DNA of 64,000 bases from Bradysia coprophila. Lineage: Eukaryota > Arthropoda > Insecta > Diptera > Sciaridae. Shown piece by piece: positions 1-9,459 of the stretch. The stretch lies in NCBI RefSeq assembly GCF_014529535.1, contig NW_023503584.1:1216190-1280189 (forward strand), read 5' to 3'. How positions within the stretch are numbered: position 1 is the first letter of the stretch; each line of letters opens with the position of its first letter. The translations under genes and the position numbers were made by a program. Under the pieces are notes generated by a model. That model was not told where the DNA came from. It saw only the letters and a program-made list of their open reading frames with translations, and did no database searches.

Positions 1-751
1 ACTGCTTGATTACGAGGCCGAACTTCACCTGCAGACTGTTTAAATCTCAAGGCCCAATGATTACGAGATACTGGTGGATGGGCACCAGATGAAATTCCTG
101 TACTCAATTCATCGTTCGATGAAATACCGACATTATAAATATGCTTCCCTCTACTCATCGTTTGTACATGAGTTATTCTCGGACTGTTTTCAGATTGCGT
201 AATACCAAAGGCCGACGACCCTCCTCCAAGTACACGGAAGAATAGTCCAGCGTAAGTGTCGCTTATGTCTTGCCACGTGAATTTCGACCACAAACTATCG
301 GGTGATTGTTGATTAGAAAGTTGTACATAAATAAAACCAATTGGAACTAAAAAGAAAATCTTGTCGATAAGATCAATAACAAAGAATGAACTTTTATAGA
401 ACTTTACTTGGATTAGCTCCTAGTCCCGCTACTTCAGCACCTGTTTCGTTCAATTGCGTTGACAGCCTTATTAATTGAGAGGTTTGAACTGCGATCAGTT
501 CTAATTGAGTACTTAACTGCACAGAAAGGCCATTCACTTGGTTTTGTAACGTCTCTACAGTTCTATTCAAAAATTTAATACAATCTTCAAAGTACCAACC
601 GTCTGCAGGACAAACAGATTGAGATGCTATGTTACAGATATATGTATCAGGTCAGTGTTAGACTAATTACTTTTCACACTATGCTACACATACCCTGGAC
701 GTTGTAGGTGGAAAAACCGATTGTAAGTAAATATAGAAGGATTATTCCCAT
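1..751 (-). CDS. Secreted protein with coiled coil and phage-tail-collar-like domain (partial, runs off left edge)
   Basis: Three exons on the minus strand: 751-694, 626-408 and 346-1 (continuing beyond the window). Introns are 67 and 61 bp with GT..AG ends and matching phases. The ATG at 751 opens a signal peptide (MGIILLYLLTIGFSTYNVQ). Exon 2 carries two Cys near CPADGWYFEDC and then a Gln/Leu-rich stretch of about 50 residues that looks like a short coiled coil. Exon 3 reads PIGFIYVQL, then YAGLFFRVLGGGSSAFG and, near the edge, GEVRPRNQA. This order (P-x-G start, YxxLF..GxxFG, closing VRPRN) is the signature I associate with tail-collar/fibre domains, also found in some invertebrate secreted proteins. 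At least 207 residues are encoded here. No function is claimed; an extracellular adhesive or lectin-like role is inference. Confidence 0.7.
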
Positions 752-916
752 ATTTCTGCTTTGATTTCGAAACGTGTACTTAAAGCTAATTATTCTTTCC
801 GCACATATTTATAGAATGTTGAGATAAGCCGTATCAATTTCATAACATTATACAAAATTTACATTCTGATTTCAAATTTTTTGTATAAATCTACTTTTAA
901 GAGATAATTTTTTTTT
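752..916. other. Upstream region of the collar-like gene
   Basis: AT-rich non-coding DNA immediately 5' of the collar-domain gene. It should contain its promoter, but I see no distinctive box that I can name with confidence. Confidence 0.3.
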
Positions 917-1018
917 TATCACATACGCGCGGTGTTCGGATGTCAAAATTACTTCACTAGAAGTTTAATTCAAACATTACACTTCAGGTCTATGTTGTTG
1001 TCTCGTTTTCGCTTATGC
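917..1018 (+). repeat. Short TIR element of the TTATCACATA family, copy 1
   Basis: About 100 bp that recurs essentially unchanged, as reverse complement, at 3359-3460. In the second copy both ends read TTATCACATA(A/C)GCG inward, so each copy behaves like a very small MITE. It has no coding capacity. Confidence 0.6.
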
Positions 1019-1257
1019 ACTGAGCGAAATTTCCTACGTGCTATGCGTATATCATTCGTGCCCCTGTTAAAAAGTGTGGTAAGGTAGTTATACAGCCGGC
1101 TCGAATATAATACGTGCGAGAAGTATTTCTCTTCCACAAAGATTTAAAAATATGAGTTTTATTGAATTCATCTACGGTAGACACCATATTAGCAGCTTAT
1201 AGTAGTTATTATGTATTTTAGCAGCTATTGGTAAAAAATATTTCAAATTAAAAATTA

Positions 1258-1330
1258 ACTGCTTCGGGAATTGAACCGGGGACCTCTGGATCATGAGCCA
1301 ACGATCTTTCTAATGTTGCAGTACAGTAGT
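1258..1330 (-). pseudogene. tRNA-Met-like remnant
   Basis: The minus strand contains GTTGGCTCATGATCCAGAGG followed by GGTTCAATTCC. This matches the anticodon arm (CAT anticodon), variable region and T-loop of an elongator tRNA-Met. The acceptor stem and D-arm do not pair properly, and the T-stem is broken. It is therefore a degenerate tRNA copy or the head of a tRNA-derived SINE rather than a working gene. Confidence 0.45.
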
Positions 1331-1950
1331 GTTGGTTGACATTTCTTATTGTTGAAGCGTACTTTAAAAGCCATATACGTGTGTGGCGTATAAGTTACGC
1401 ATAGAACGTTATAAAGTATCGCACATAAATAATTATATGTCGTTTTTTAACATAATTGAATTTAAGTCGACTTGATAGTTAGATTATCAAAATGCTTATA
1501 ATCAATTTCAAATAATTCCAACTTAAACAACTTCCTGATATGATTACGAAATAAAACTACTTCACAAAAAATGAAATTATTTTGTCGAGATTTCTTTAAT
1601 TTACTAAAAAACAATTTTGTAGTTGATCTTCTTCGTGTTAAGAAATATAAATAAATCTGATCCAAATTCAATGTTTAAGACCAACATCCACTATATACGT
1701 TAAACATACGTTATGTGCGTTAAATTTCCGTCCCACCCGTAAGTTATTCACATTCCACGTACATCACTACAATACGTAGCACATGAATGTTCAAATCTGA
1801 CAATCAAAATACGTAACTACGTTGTCAACGTGTCCCACGTATAGAAAACATTGTCCATGTATCATATATGTCAATGATGTATATCATACCGTTTCGATGA
1901 ATTTTACACATACGCGGAGTATTGTCTGAAGTTTCTTTTTCTGGGTGTGT

Positions 1951-2486
1951 GATAAAATAGAGTACCACTTGTCACTATCAGTCTCGGCAAGCCTCGACTT
2001 CTTCGTGACAAGTGTGTAATATATATTATCTGTCTAGAACGATAATCTCGAGCTTATCCCTCTAGGGAGTTTTTGTTTATCTCGATGTATCTGTTCTCGA
2101 CAGATAAAATATGATATGCACGCACCTATTGCCAGACCGTTATTTTGACGTGTAGGCATTATGACCCACGCCTTCGGCTAGGGCAATAATGTCCTACACG
2201 TCAAAATACCAATCTTGGCAACAGGTGCATAATATATATTATCTGTCTAGAACGATAATCTCAAACTTATCCCTCTAGGGAGATTTTGTTTATCTCGATA
2301 TATCTGTTCTCGACAGATAAAATATGATATGCACCTGTTGCCAGACTGTTATTTTGACGTGTAGGCATTATGGCCCACGCCTTCGGCTAGGGCAATAATG
2401 TCCTACACGTCAAAATACCAATCTTGGCAACAGGTTCTAGACAGATAATATAGACTGATAGTGACAAGTGTGTACTCTATTTTATC
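1951..2486. mobile_element. Non-autonomous TIR element with two tandem internal hairpin modules
   Basis: The ends are inverted repeats of about 34 bp (GATAAAATAGAGTAC inward, including CTTGTCACTATCAGTCT). Inside are two near-identical tandem modules of about 195 bp. Each has a run containing TTATCCCTCTAGGGA and then a long imperfect hairpin whose arms read TTATTTTGACGTGTAGG, with a loop around CGCCTTCGGC. There is no ORF. The right end is interrupted by the hAT-like element that begins at 2487. Confidence 0.7.
2479..2486. repeat. 8-bp target-site duplication, left
   Basis: ATTTTATC, identical to 3350-3357 on the other side of the 863-bp element. Confidence 0.85.
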
Positions 2487-3349
2487 CAGGCCTCTCACAC
2501 CTCCTTATTTCCTTATTTTTCCTTATTTTTTTTAAAAACCTCCTTATTCCTCCTTATTTCATTAAAAAATCCTTATTTTCCATATTTTTCGCAAATTTCA
2601 TCGACACAAAGAACTATAATAAAAAGGTGGTGTCGTAGCTCATGATCGTTCCAACACGTAGAACTATTTGATTTAACATATAAATCACCCTTAACATTGT
2701 CTCAGACATGCGTCCTTATTACAAACAATTCAAGGTTTTAGTCTTATTTACACTTACTTCTTTCAAATTTATACGTTTATACTTTCACCAATTTATTATT
2801 TCGAAATTCGAACGGGAAAGAACAGCTTTTGCAGTTAACGAGATCAAAATCTAATCCAGCAAGTTTTTAAACTTGAGGGTGGAGTCAAGTTAGAATTTCC
2901 GCCGTAAGTACGTCTTAAATTTCAAAAATTTTGTCGCATCGAAAACTGATTGAAAACTGCCACCCTACAAAAACGATAGGTACGTCAAAATAAACAGTAA
3001 TTCGTTTTATTTTGAATTTTGAAGCGCACTTACAGTGATAATTGGTAAAGCTAAGCTAAGCTTTGCTAAGAATCTAATTCAAGCCTTAAGCTCGTCCAAA
3101 ATATTCAAATTTTCATCGTGATAAAAGTGAATTTTACGATACAACTTTACAAAAGCGATACGTCAAAATAAAGTTGAGGCGGACTTCCGATGTTAATTGC
3201 TGTATCTTAGAATAATTTCGATTTTTATCGAAAAATTTCTCCTCATTTTTCCTTAATTCCAATAAACAATTTCCTTATTTCTCCTTATTTTTGTGCTAAA
3301 ACCTCCTTAATTCCTTAATAAGGAGTCCAAATTTAGAGTGAGAGGCCTG
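2487..3349. mobile_element. hAT-like non-autonomous DNA transposon (863 bp)
   Basis: Perfect 12-bp terminal inverted repeats CAGGCCTCTCAC..GTGAGAGGCCTG, flanked on both sides by the 8-bp direct repeat ATTTTATC. CA..TG ends and an 8-bp duplication are the hallmarks of hAT elements. Sub-terminal DNA is full of CTCCTTATT/CCTTATTTTT motifs at one end and similar CCTTAATTCC/CTCCTTATT motifs at the other. No transposase reading frame remains, so it must have been mobilised in trans. Confidence 0.9.
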
Positions 3350-3357
3350 ATTTTATC
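3350..3357. repeat. 8-bp target-site duplication, right
   Basis: ATTTTATC, the partner of 2479-2486. Removing the hAT element and one copy rejoins the older element's end with the TTATCACATA repeat. Confidence 0.85.
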
Positions 3358-3460
3358 ACATAAGCGAAAACGAGACAACAACATAGACCTGAAGTGTAAT
3401 GTTTGAATTAAACTTCTAGTGAAGTAATTTTGACATCCGAACACCGCGCGTATGTGATAA
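3353..3460 (-). repeat. Short TIR element of the TTATCACATA family, copy 2
   Basis: Reverse-complement copy of 917-1018, identical over about 100 bp. Its ends are TTATCACATAAGCG and, inward from the other side, TTATCACATACGCG. A related piece follows at about 3471-3600, bounded by GCATAAGCG and CGCTTATGC. Confidence 0.6.
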
Positions 3461-3600
3461 TATATATTATAGCATAAGCGGTGTGATTCCCCGAAAAAAT
3501 TATTCACCTAGGATATACAAACAAACATTATTTCTGTTAATTGTCAAAGTGTCATTCGCATATCTTGTTGTCTCGTTTTCGCTTATGCGATAATAAATAT

Positions 3601-4609
3601 TATGCACGTATGACAAAGCGGTCGAGGCTTGCCGAGTCTCACTGTCTTGATCACTGTAAAGTAGTGATTAGTGTAAGCGTGTTTAATGCATACCCACAAA
3701 AAATTTGAATAATGTCAAGGTGGTCCTGAACCTGAACAAGAAAGAAGTCTTATGAAAATGTACCCAAAAAATGAAGGGGTTCTGCAATGAGATTTGCATT
3801 TCAGAGCATAGTAATCAATCGTCAAAAGTCAGGAAAAGATTAGAATTTAATTAAAATTTAATTCCTACAGGGATTAGGCCCAAAAGGGATTACTCATTTG
3901 GGCATAATCTATATAGCAATGAAATTTTAATTCTAACAAAGATTCGGTCGCCTATTGTTAATCCCAAAAAGGTTTAGCATGCTTCTTCTTCAAACATTTC
4001 GCGCAGGGCTAAAAATGTTTTGTATTATTTTCCATTCATGTCTGATGTAAAGTGAAACTAAAAGTGTAGCGATACCTAATACAACCCAAGCTACGAAAGA
4101 AATCGACATGAATACAATCGAATCAAATCGAAACTCAACTTTTTATTAAAAGCGAGCGTATCGGCATATAACGATCGAATCTGTTACTTCTTTTGTTTAA
4201 ATAATCGCTCTTGGTGTTTTCCATGCCAAATCTTTTACTTCAATAATTCAACTTTACCACATCTCTTAAGAGATTCCTGTTGTCGATAATAGGATGAATA
4301 TTATCTTCGTAAGATTCGGGGAACTGAGTCGCATCCCGTACACATTCTGGTAACAGATGGCTCGATAAATTTTGGATTCGAATGGGCTTAATTTTCTTGC
4401 TTTGATTCGCTCAGTATTTCTACGAATAATCGGAGTTCTAGATGCATTTCCCAACCAAAATCAATTCCCTGGCGCAGCACTCTTATTTCGAGTATGAAAG
4501 ACGACACAGCTCAAGTAAAAATTTGTCGAATTTGAATTTTAATTTAAGGTTCGTCCGAAAAGATAGGCAACAAATTACAAAACATGACAACCATAAGTTA
4601 GGGATCTTC
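3601..4609. other. Gene-free stretch
   Basis: Contains an inverted match (around 3621-3640, GTCGAGGCTTGCCGAG) to 1979-1998, so the mobile-element nest reaches at least to here. At about 4170-4245 there is a diverged fragment of the TTAA MITE family (CTGTTACTTC ... ATCTTTTACTTC). Otherwise it is AT-rich DNA without a credible ORF; its right end should hold the 3' UTR of the LAP1-like gene. Confidence 0.5.
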
Positions 4610-5881
4610 TTATTCCTTGTTCAGCACAAACACTTGATCGGTAACGCGTGCAATCAGCGGATCCAAAATGAAATTTTCCATATCACTCCAATTGGAACGT
4701 AGATAATTTTCAACCAAATGCAACGTATTGGCGTAGGAACTTGAGTGGCTGTTGTCGGTTAATTGCATCGTCAAAAAAATGATGGATCGATCAACCAGTG
4801 GATTAAGTCCGTCGCAAAATACATGAAAAGCCGGAGCAACTTTGCTGGGTACCTGCACAAACGAAACGAACTAAGTTTACTTTCCACACTTTACAACCGA
4901 GTCAGCCCCTCATCGTTACCTTATTCAAATCATGCACCAACATAACGCCGCTCTTTTCCAATTGATTCTTAAATTTCGTAATCACCACTCCGTAATCGGT
5001 TTTCATTTCATGGTGCGCCAGATCGTCGGAACTCAGCACCAAAGCGTTCACTTTCGAGTCCATGCAATCGGTAGCTCGTTCGACGATACTACGAGTAATT
5101 TTATTTGCAGTTGGGATGTCCTCATAAGCCAGCAGGAAAATTGATGGTTTTGTTGGTATGTTGTTCAGTACACTTTCCACGCCGTGTTCCAAAGATTTCC
5201 ATAACATTTTGTCTTGTTTGGGAAAATCTCGTACTGATTGCTCGAAGCTGCAACGCAACGGCGGCCTCTTCATATCGCCACCAATTTGAGAATGATTCGT
5301 AAGGTAAAAGTAAACTGCCGCCAACATCACAACAACAACACCAATCCCTACAAGCACAATCTTGATCATCCCTTGACTTTCATCGGCCTTTTTTGGAAGT
5401 AAAATCTTTTCGCTGGTCTTCCACATATTGACCTCTTGAACGTTTCCGTCCGGATAATATTTCACATTCTTCTCCTTTCGGCAGCGACTGACTTTAATTC
5501 CACCGCAGTCAGCTACATCTGACGAACTATTTAGCGTTGTATTTAATGATGAATTCGTATCTGCATAACTCTCTAGTTCAATCAGTTCTTGGTCAACATC
5601 ATCTTCTTCTTCACCTCCACTCAAATGTCTATTGACAGAAAAATACAAAGTCTCGGTTAACCGTCAACTTCTTCAATCGAAGCGCATCCACTTACGGATA
5701 TAATTCGTTCTCATTCCGTCTAATTGGCGATCCATGTGATGGACTATAGCTACCGCGTTGAGCGGGACGTATGGGCCTTCTCGACCTGATTGTTCTCTCA
5801 TCCTAAGAAGAAAAATGTTACGAAGATGGTCAACGAACAAATAGTCAAGGTAAACAAGTGTAAGGTGCACGAAATTACCAT
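4610..5881 (-). CDS. TOR1AIP: LAP1/TOR1AIP-type torsin-activating protein
   Basis: Four coding exons: 5881-5879 (only the ATG), 5802-5696, 5628-4920 and 4852-4610, giving 353 residues. The family sits in the nuclear envelope/ER and supplies an arginine finger that switches on the torsin AAA+ ATPase. Seen here: a basic nucleoplasmic start (residues 2-30), an acidic segment (GGEEEDDVDQE), one transmembrane helix at about 125-146 (IVLVGIGVVVVMLAAVYFYL), and a lumenal domain to the end. The lumenal part carries GVMLVHDLNK, the CDG segment, a long LTMQL helix and the C-terminal LDPLIARVTDQVFVL. The Arg at about 342 aligns with the LAP1 arginine finger, so activator function looks intact. It is shorter than vertebrate LAP1 mainly in the nucleoplasmic tail. 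It is divergently arranged with TRMT44, about 315 bp between start codons. Alternative: the LULL1 paralogue type; the two cannot be separated here. Confidence 0.8.
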
Positions 5882-6196
5882 TTTGTTGGTCTAGTAAATT
5901 CACCAGAACGAACGGGCGATTTAGTTGACTAAATGTGCAATTTAACAAAAAAAAAATCTTAAATCAAACGTAACATGTAAACATGCAAGCAGTGCAAACG
6001 GTGCAAACTGAACCAAAACAAGCGTTTTAGGTGTTTTAGGACTTAATTCATTACAATCAGTGGTGCTATAGCTGGAAAATGTACTAAAATACAGCTGTTG
6101 CTGCCAGACAATTATATAAAACGTACCAGAGACATCTGAGCGAGCGACGATTCCGGCTTTATTTGACAACATGATCATCTGTTTTCCTTGACAGAA
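5882..6196. promoter_or_regulatory. Shared bidirectional promoter region (LAP1-like / TRMT44)
   Basis: The two start codons face away from each other with about 315 bp between them. Part of this is probably 5' UTR of both genes. No TATA box stands out at a sensible distance, as is common for housekeeping pairs. Inference from layout only. Confidence 0.4.
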
Positions 6197-8486
6197 ATGT
6201 CAAATTTGACAATAACACAAACTGCAGAGCTTCACACTCAAATTCGAGACATTCGATTTAAAATGAATCAATCGGAGAGAAAATGTCTGTCAACCGTAAC
6301 AAACCCTCAGAATTTCTGGAAAACAATCAAACTCTACCTCGATATACCGCACACTGTGAATAAACGTCTAGCTGGCACCGTTCCCTGGTCATATTGTAAA
6401 ACATCCCATGGCATCTCATCGGATAACTTCATAGCACTGCGGAACTATTTACGGAATGAACGGGAATACAACGGTGACTCGGTGCTAGGTTTTTTGAAGG
6501 AAAATCACGTCGATGCGATGAGGTGTCCTGCTGCTTTTCTGGACAATATGGCAAGTACAGCAGGCAAGAGAGACACCGCTCTGCAGGACGACAAAGTGTT
6601 AATACTGAGGAGGTTGCTGCCGAAAAACAAAAATCTCTACAGCACCATCAACGAACTGGTGTTGATTGGTATGTTATATAGTGATTAAAGATAGCGATTT
6701 TTGACCACTTTGTTTAAACTGGTCTCGGGGTCACACGTCAAAATGAGAGAAATCACATACAAATTTAAACTGGGCTCAACTCTCAATTTCGTTTTTCATT
6801 GATGAATATTTGACAGCTGACCCCGAGACCAATTAAATTTAACTGGTTTTCGCTCTCCTTAAACACTGTATTGTGACCCGACACAATCCGCGACGAGACG
6901 ATCAATTTTAAAAATATTTTTCTTTTGATCCAATCAACAGACTTTTCATCCAAATCTGCGAGTTTTGTACCAGTGGATGCGACAAACGGTGTATCGCCAT
7001 TCTCGTTCATGGTCTCACTTACCAGCGACAACTTGATTTCAGTTGAGGTAATTGGCGACGACGAGTCGGATAAGAAAGTGTTCATTTGGATAAAGCACTG
7101 CCTGCTTCCGAAATTGGTCAAATGGTGTGATCAAGAAGAGAGTGAGAATGGTCAGGGTATTGTTTCAAATGTGCCGTCACTATCTTTGGTCAACATAGAG
7201 GAATACAATGACCTGTACAATGAACTGAAAACGAAGTACGGACTGGAGATGGTTAAGGTAAGATTGACCGGAACGATTACGCGCGAATACATTTACACGA
7301 AGGCTATCCACAGATTTGGCCGGAGTCTACCGATCCCTCGAAATTCGTTTACGAAGATGTGGCCATTGCAACCTACTTACTATTGATATGGCGACAGGAG
7401 CGCATCAAAAAGCAAACCACAAAGCTGCAATCATTCGTAGATCTTGGCTGTGGCAACGGTCTTTTGGTTTACATTTTATCGTCTGAAGGACATCCCGGCT
7501 ATGGTGTAGACATTCGGAAACGAGGCATCTGGGATTTGTATCCTGCAACAACCATTCTAAAGGTAGTTGAAGCCTTCTAGTTGCTTCATGGTCCAGTTGA
7601 CTTTACATCGAAATTACTTTTGCAGATCGAAACCGTTATACCATCAAATAAAACGACGTTCCTGGGCATCGATTGGATTATTGGTAATCATTCCGATGAA
7701 CTTTCCGCATGGCTACCGGTGATGGCGTGTCGCAACTCATTCGAAACAAATTTCTTTGTGCTGCCTTGCTGTCCGTTCGAATTCGACGGAACGAAATATC
7801 AGCGGAAAAGCTGCCAGCTGAGTCAATATCAAGACTTTCTCGACTATATGCTGCAGATATCGGACGTGTGCGGCTTCGAAACCAAAATTGATCGATTGAA
7901 AATTCCGAGCACAAAACGGTGTGCGATCATCGGTATTGAGAGGACATGGAAGGAGGAGGAATTCGACAAGCGGTGCAGTGATGTGGAGGCGTTCATTGAG
8001 GAAAGAACGAGACCGGTTAGCTGTGATCAGTCGTGGAATGTGAATTTTAAGCCTCGTGATAGCATCCAAAAAGTTCAGAATTGCACCAAAGTCGACAAGA
8101 ACGTCCAGCAACGGATAGTCAAGTTAATATTCGATCACCTTCTGTCTAAGAAGCGTTATGTCGACGATTTTGTGAATAGTCAGTGGAATTTCGGTGGAAT
8201 CGTTGCACTGGGCGACCTGGCACAAATAATACCCGTGGAATTGCTGAAAGAATTGAAATCGGAATGCGGTGGCTTGCAGACGCTGTTACGAAACAATCAT
8301 CAAATCTTCCAAGTGCAACAGGGAAAAGTGCAGGTACGTAAACCGCTCAACAGAAATGAACGAAAATTACAACAGGCGAATCACAAAGGTAAGCCGTTTG
8401 TGTTCAAGCCAAAAGATTGTTGGTTCCGATGTTTTCATCCTGATGGATGTCCGTTCAGTGACGAGGACTGTACGTTTAAGCACTGA
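6197..8486 (+). CDS. TRMT44: tRNA (uracil-44) 2'-O-methyltransferase
   Basis: Four exons: 6197-6668, 6941-7257, 7314-7562 and 7626-8486, all in phase, giving 632 residues. The family uses S-adenosylmethionine to methylate the ribose of U44 in certain tRNAs (Trm44 in yeast). Seen here: IWPESTDPSKFVYEDVAIA at about 264-282, typical of the family just ahead of the methyltransferase fold; the SAM-binding loop DLGCGNG at about 306-312, followed by GVDIRKRGIWDLYP; and a C-terminal CCCH zinc finger (C611, C621, C628, H632 within CWFRCFHPDGCPF). The start is the first in-frame ATG in exon 1; an upstream 5' exon cannot be excluded. Intron 1 (272 bp) is enlarged by a small inverted-repeat element. A poly(A) signal AATAAA lies at 8526-8531, close to the converging gene that ends at 8574. 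Confidence 0.88.
6713..6837. mobile_element. 125-bp MITE inside TRMT44 intron 1
   Basis: Terminal inverted repeats of about 20 bp: TTTAAACTGGTCTCGGGG at the left, mirrored by CCCCGAGACCAATTAAA at the right. It accounts for nearly half of the 272-bp intron, the others in this gene being 56-63 bp. Confidence 0.65.
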
Positions 8487-8573
8487 CGTAGGATTGACTT
8501 GTTGTTTTTATTTCCAATCTTGTTAAATAAAAGGACATTTGAAGTCGAAAGTTTTTGGTTTGCTGTTCTGGCT

Positions 8574-8746
8574 TTACTCATCGTCATCGTTCATGGTGTC
8601 GCTGAAATAGTCGAATCATAAATTTTTGCCGTCTACCGAAATTCATAACGTGAAACTTACACCGTCGTTTTCAGATCTTCAAGTTTGATATCGAAATATT
8701 GGTAGAGGACGTATATGGTACCAAGAACGGCATATTGTAGAAGTAC
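8574..8746 (-). CDS. 3' end of an unrecognised small membrane-type protein (partial)
   Basis: Two exons, 8746-8661 and 8601-8574, separated by a 59-bp GT..AG intron, joined in phase. They encode 37 residues: a hydrophobic run (VLLQYAVLGTIYVLYQYF), then DIKLEDLKTT and an acidic tail ending NDDDE. The acceptor before 8746 is good, but I could not find the upstream exon or start; the next upstream donor-like site (around 8771) is out of phase. It converges on TRMT44 with 87 bp between stop codons. I do not recognise the family. It could be a chance pairing of splice-like sites. Confidence 0.3.
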
Positions 8747-8945
8747 CTATACAAAGCAGAAATATTCACCTGTTATCGTCAACAATCAATGTGCTGTGCT
8801 CTGTGCTAATCAACTGAATATTTTTGCTTCTAACGTAAGTTTTTCGACACTCTACACTTGTCGAAAAAACAGTTACCGAAGCGGCTACAAGAAAAACTAA
8901 AACTAGGCCAAACGGTAGTCGCGTAATTTGAAAATTCTTTTGCCT

Positions 8946-9158
8946 TTAACCTGTCACAGACGGCACGCATACTAAAAGTTTTACTATCTGATCTATTACT
9001 TCATTTGATCGAAGATTTTCATAGATTGATTTCAGGAATCTTTTACTTCATTTGTTTTGAACTTGCTTCTTGCTATATAAGAAATCTTTAGTCAGAGCTT
9101 ATCGCTTATTATTACTGTCGTTGTAGATAACAGATGACAGCCGTCTGTAACAGGTTAA
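8946..9158. mobile_element. TTAA-flanked MITE (piggyBac-like ends), full-length copy
   Basis: Bounded by TTAA on both sides (8946-8949 and 9155-9158), with inverted termini CCTGTCACAGACGGC and GCCGTCTGTAACAGG. The 205-bp interior has CTATTACTTCATTTG and CTTTTACTTCATTTG in direct order and a TATA-like GCTATATAAG. TTAA duplication and short TIRs starting CC are typical of piggyBac-type elements. Many diverged relatives occur further right in this window. Confidence 0.75.
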
Positions 9159-9459
9159 AACGCACTTTGAAAAGAGTTTCTGGTGTTCAAAGTCATGGAA
9201 CGGGGTACAAGAACTCTCAACGTTTTCCCCCAAAAATCTAGTCCAAAAAATTGGAATTTAACTTCTGCTAGCTCGTACCATATTTACGAATTACTACAAT
9301 GCGATGGAATCTTGCATAGTGTACGACCGATATTATTGGGTCTATTACTTCATTTGATTTAAGATTTGATGTAAGAGATTGAAGCGAAATCTTTGGCTTC
9401 AATTATTTATTCGTGATATTCCGAGTACCATTAAGCAATGGCTTAGAACCTACGTCATA

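Noticed and set aside
1258-1330. Functional tRNA gene
   Set aside because: The acceptor stem and D-arm do not pair and the T-stem is disrupted.
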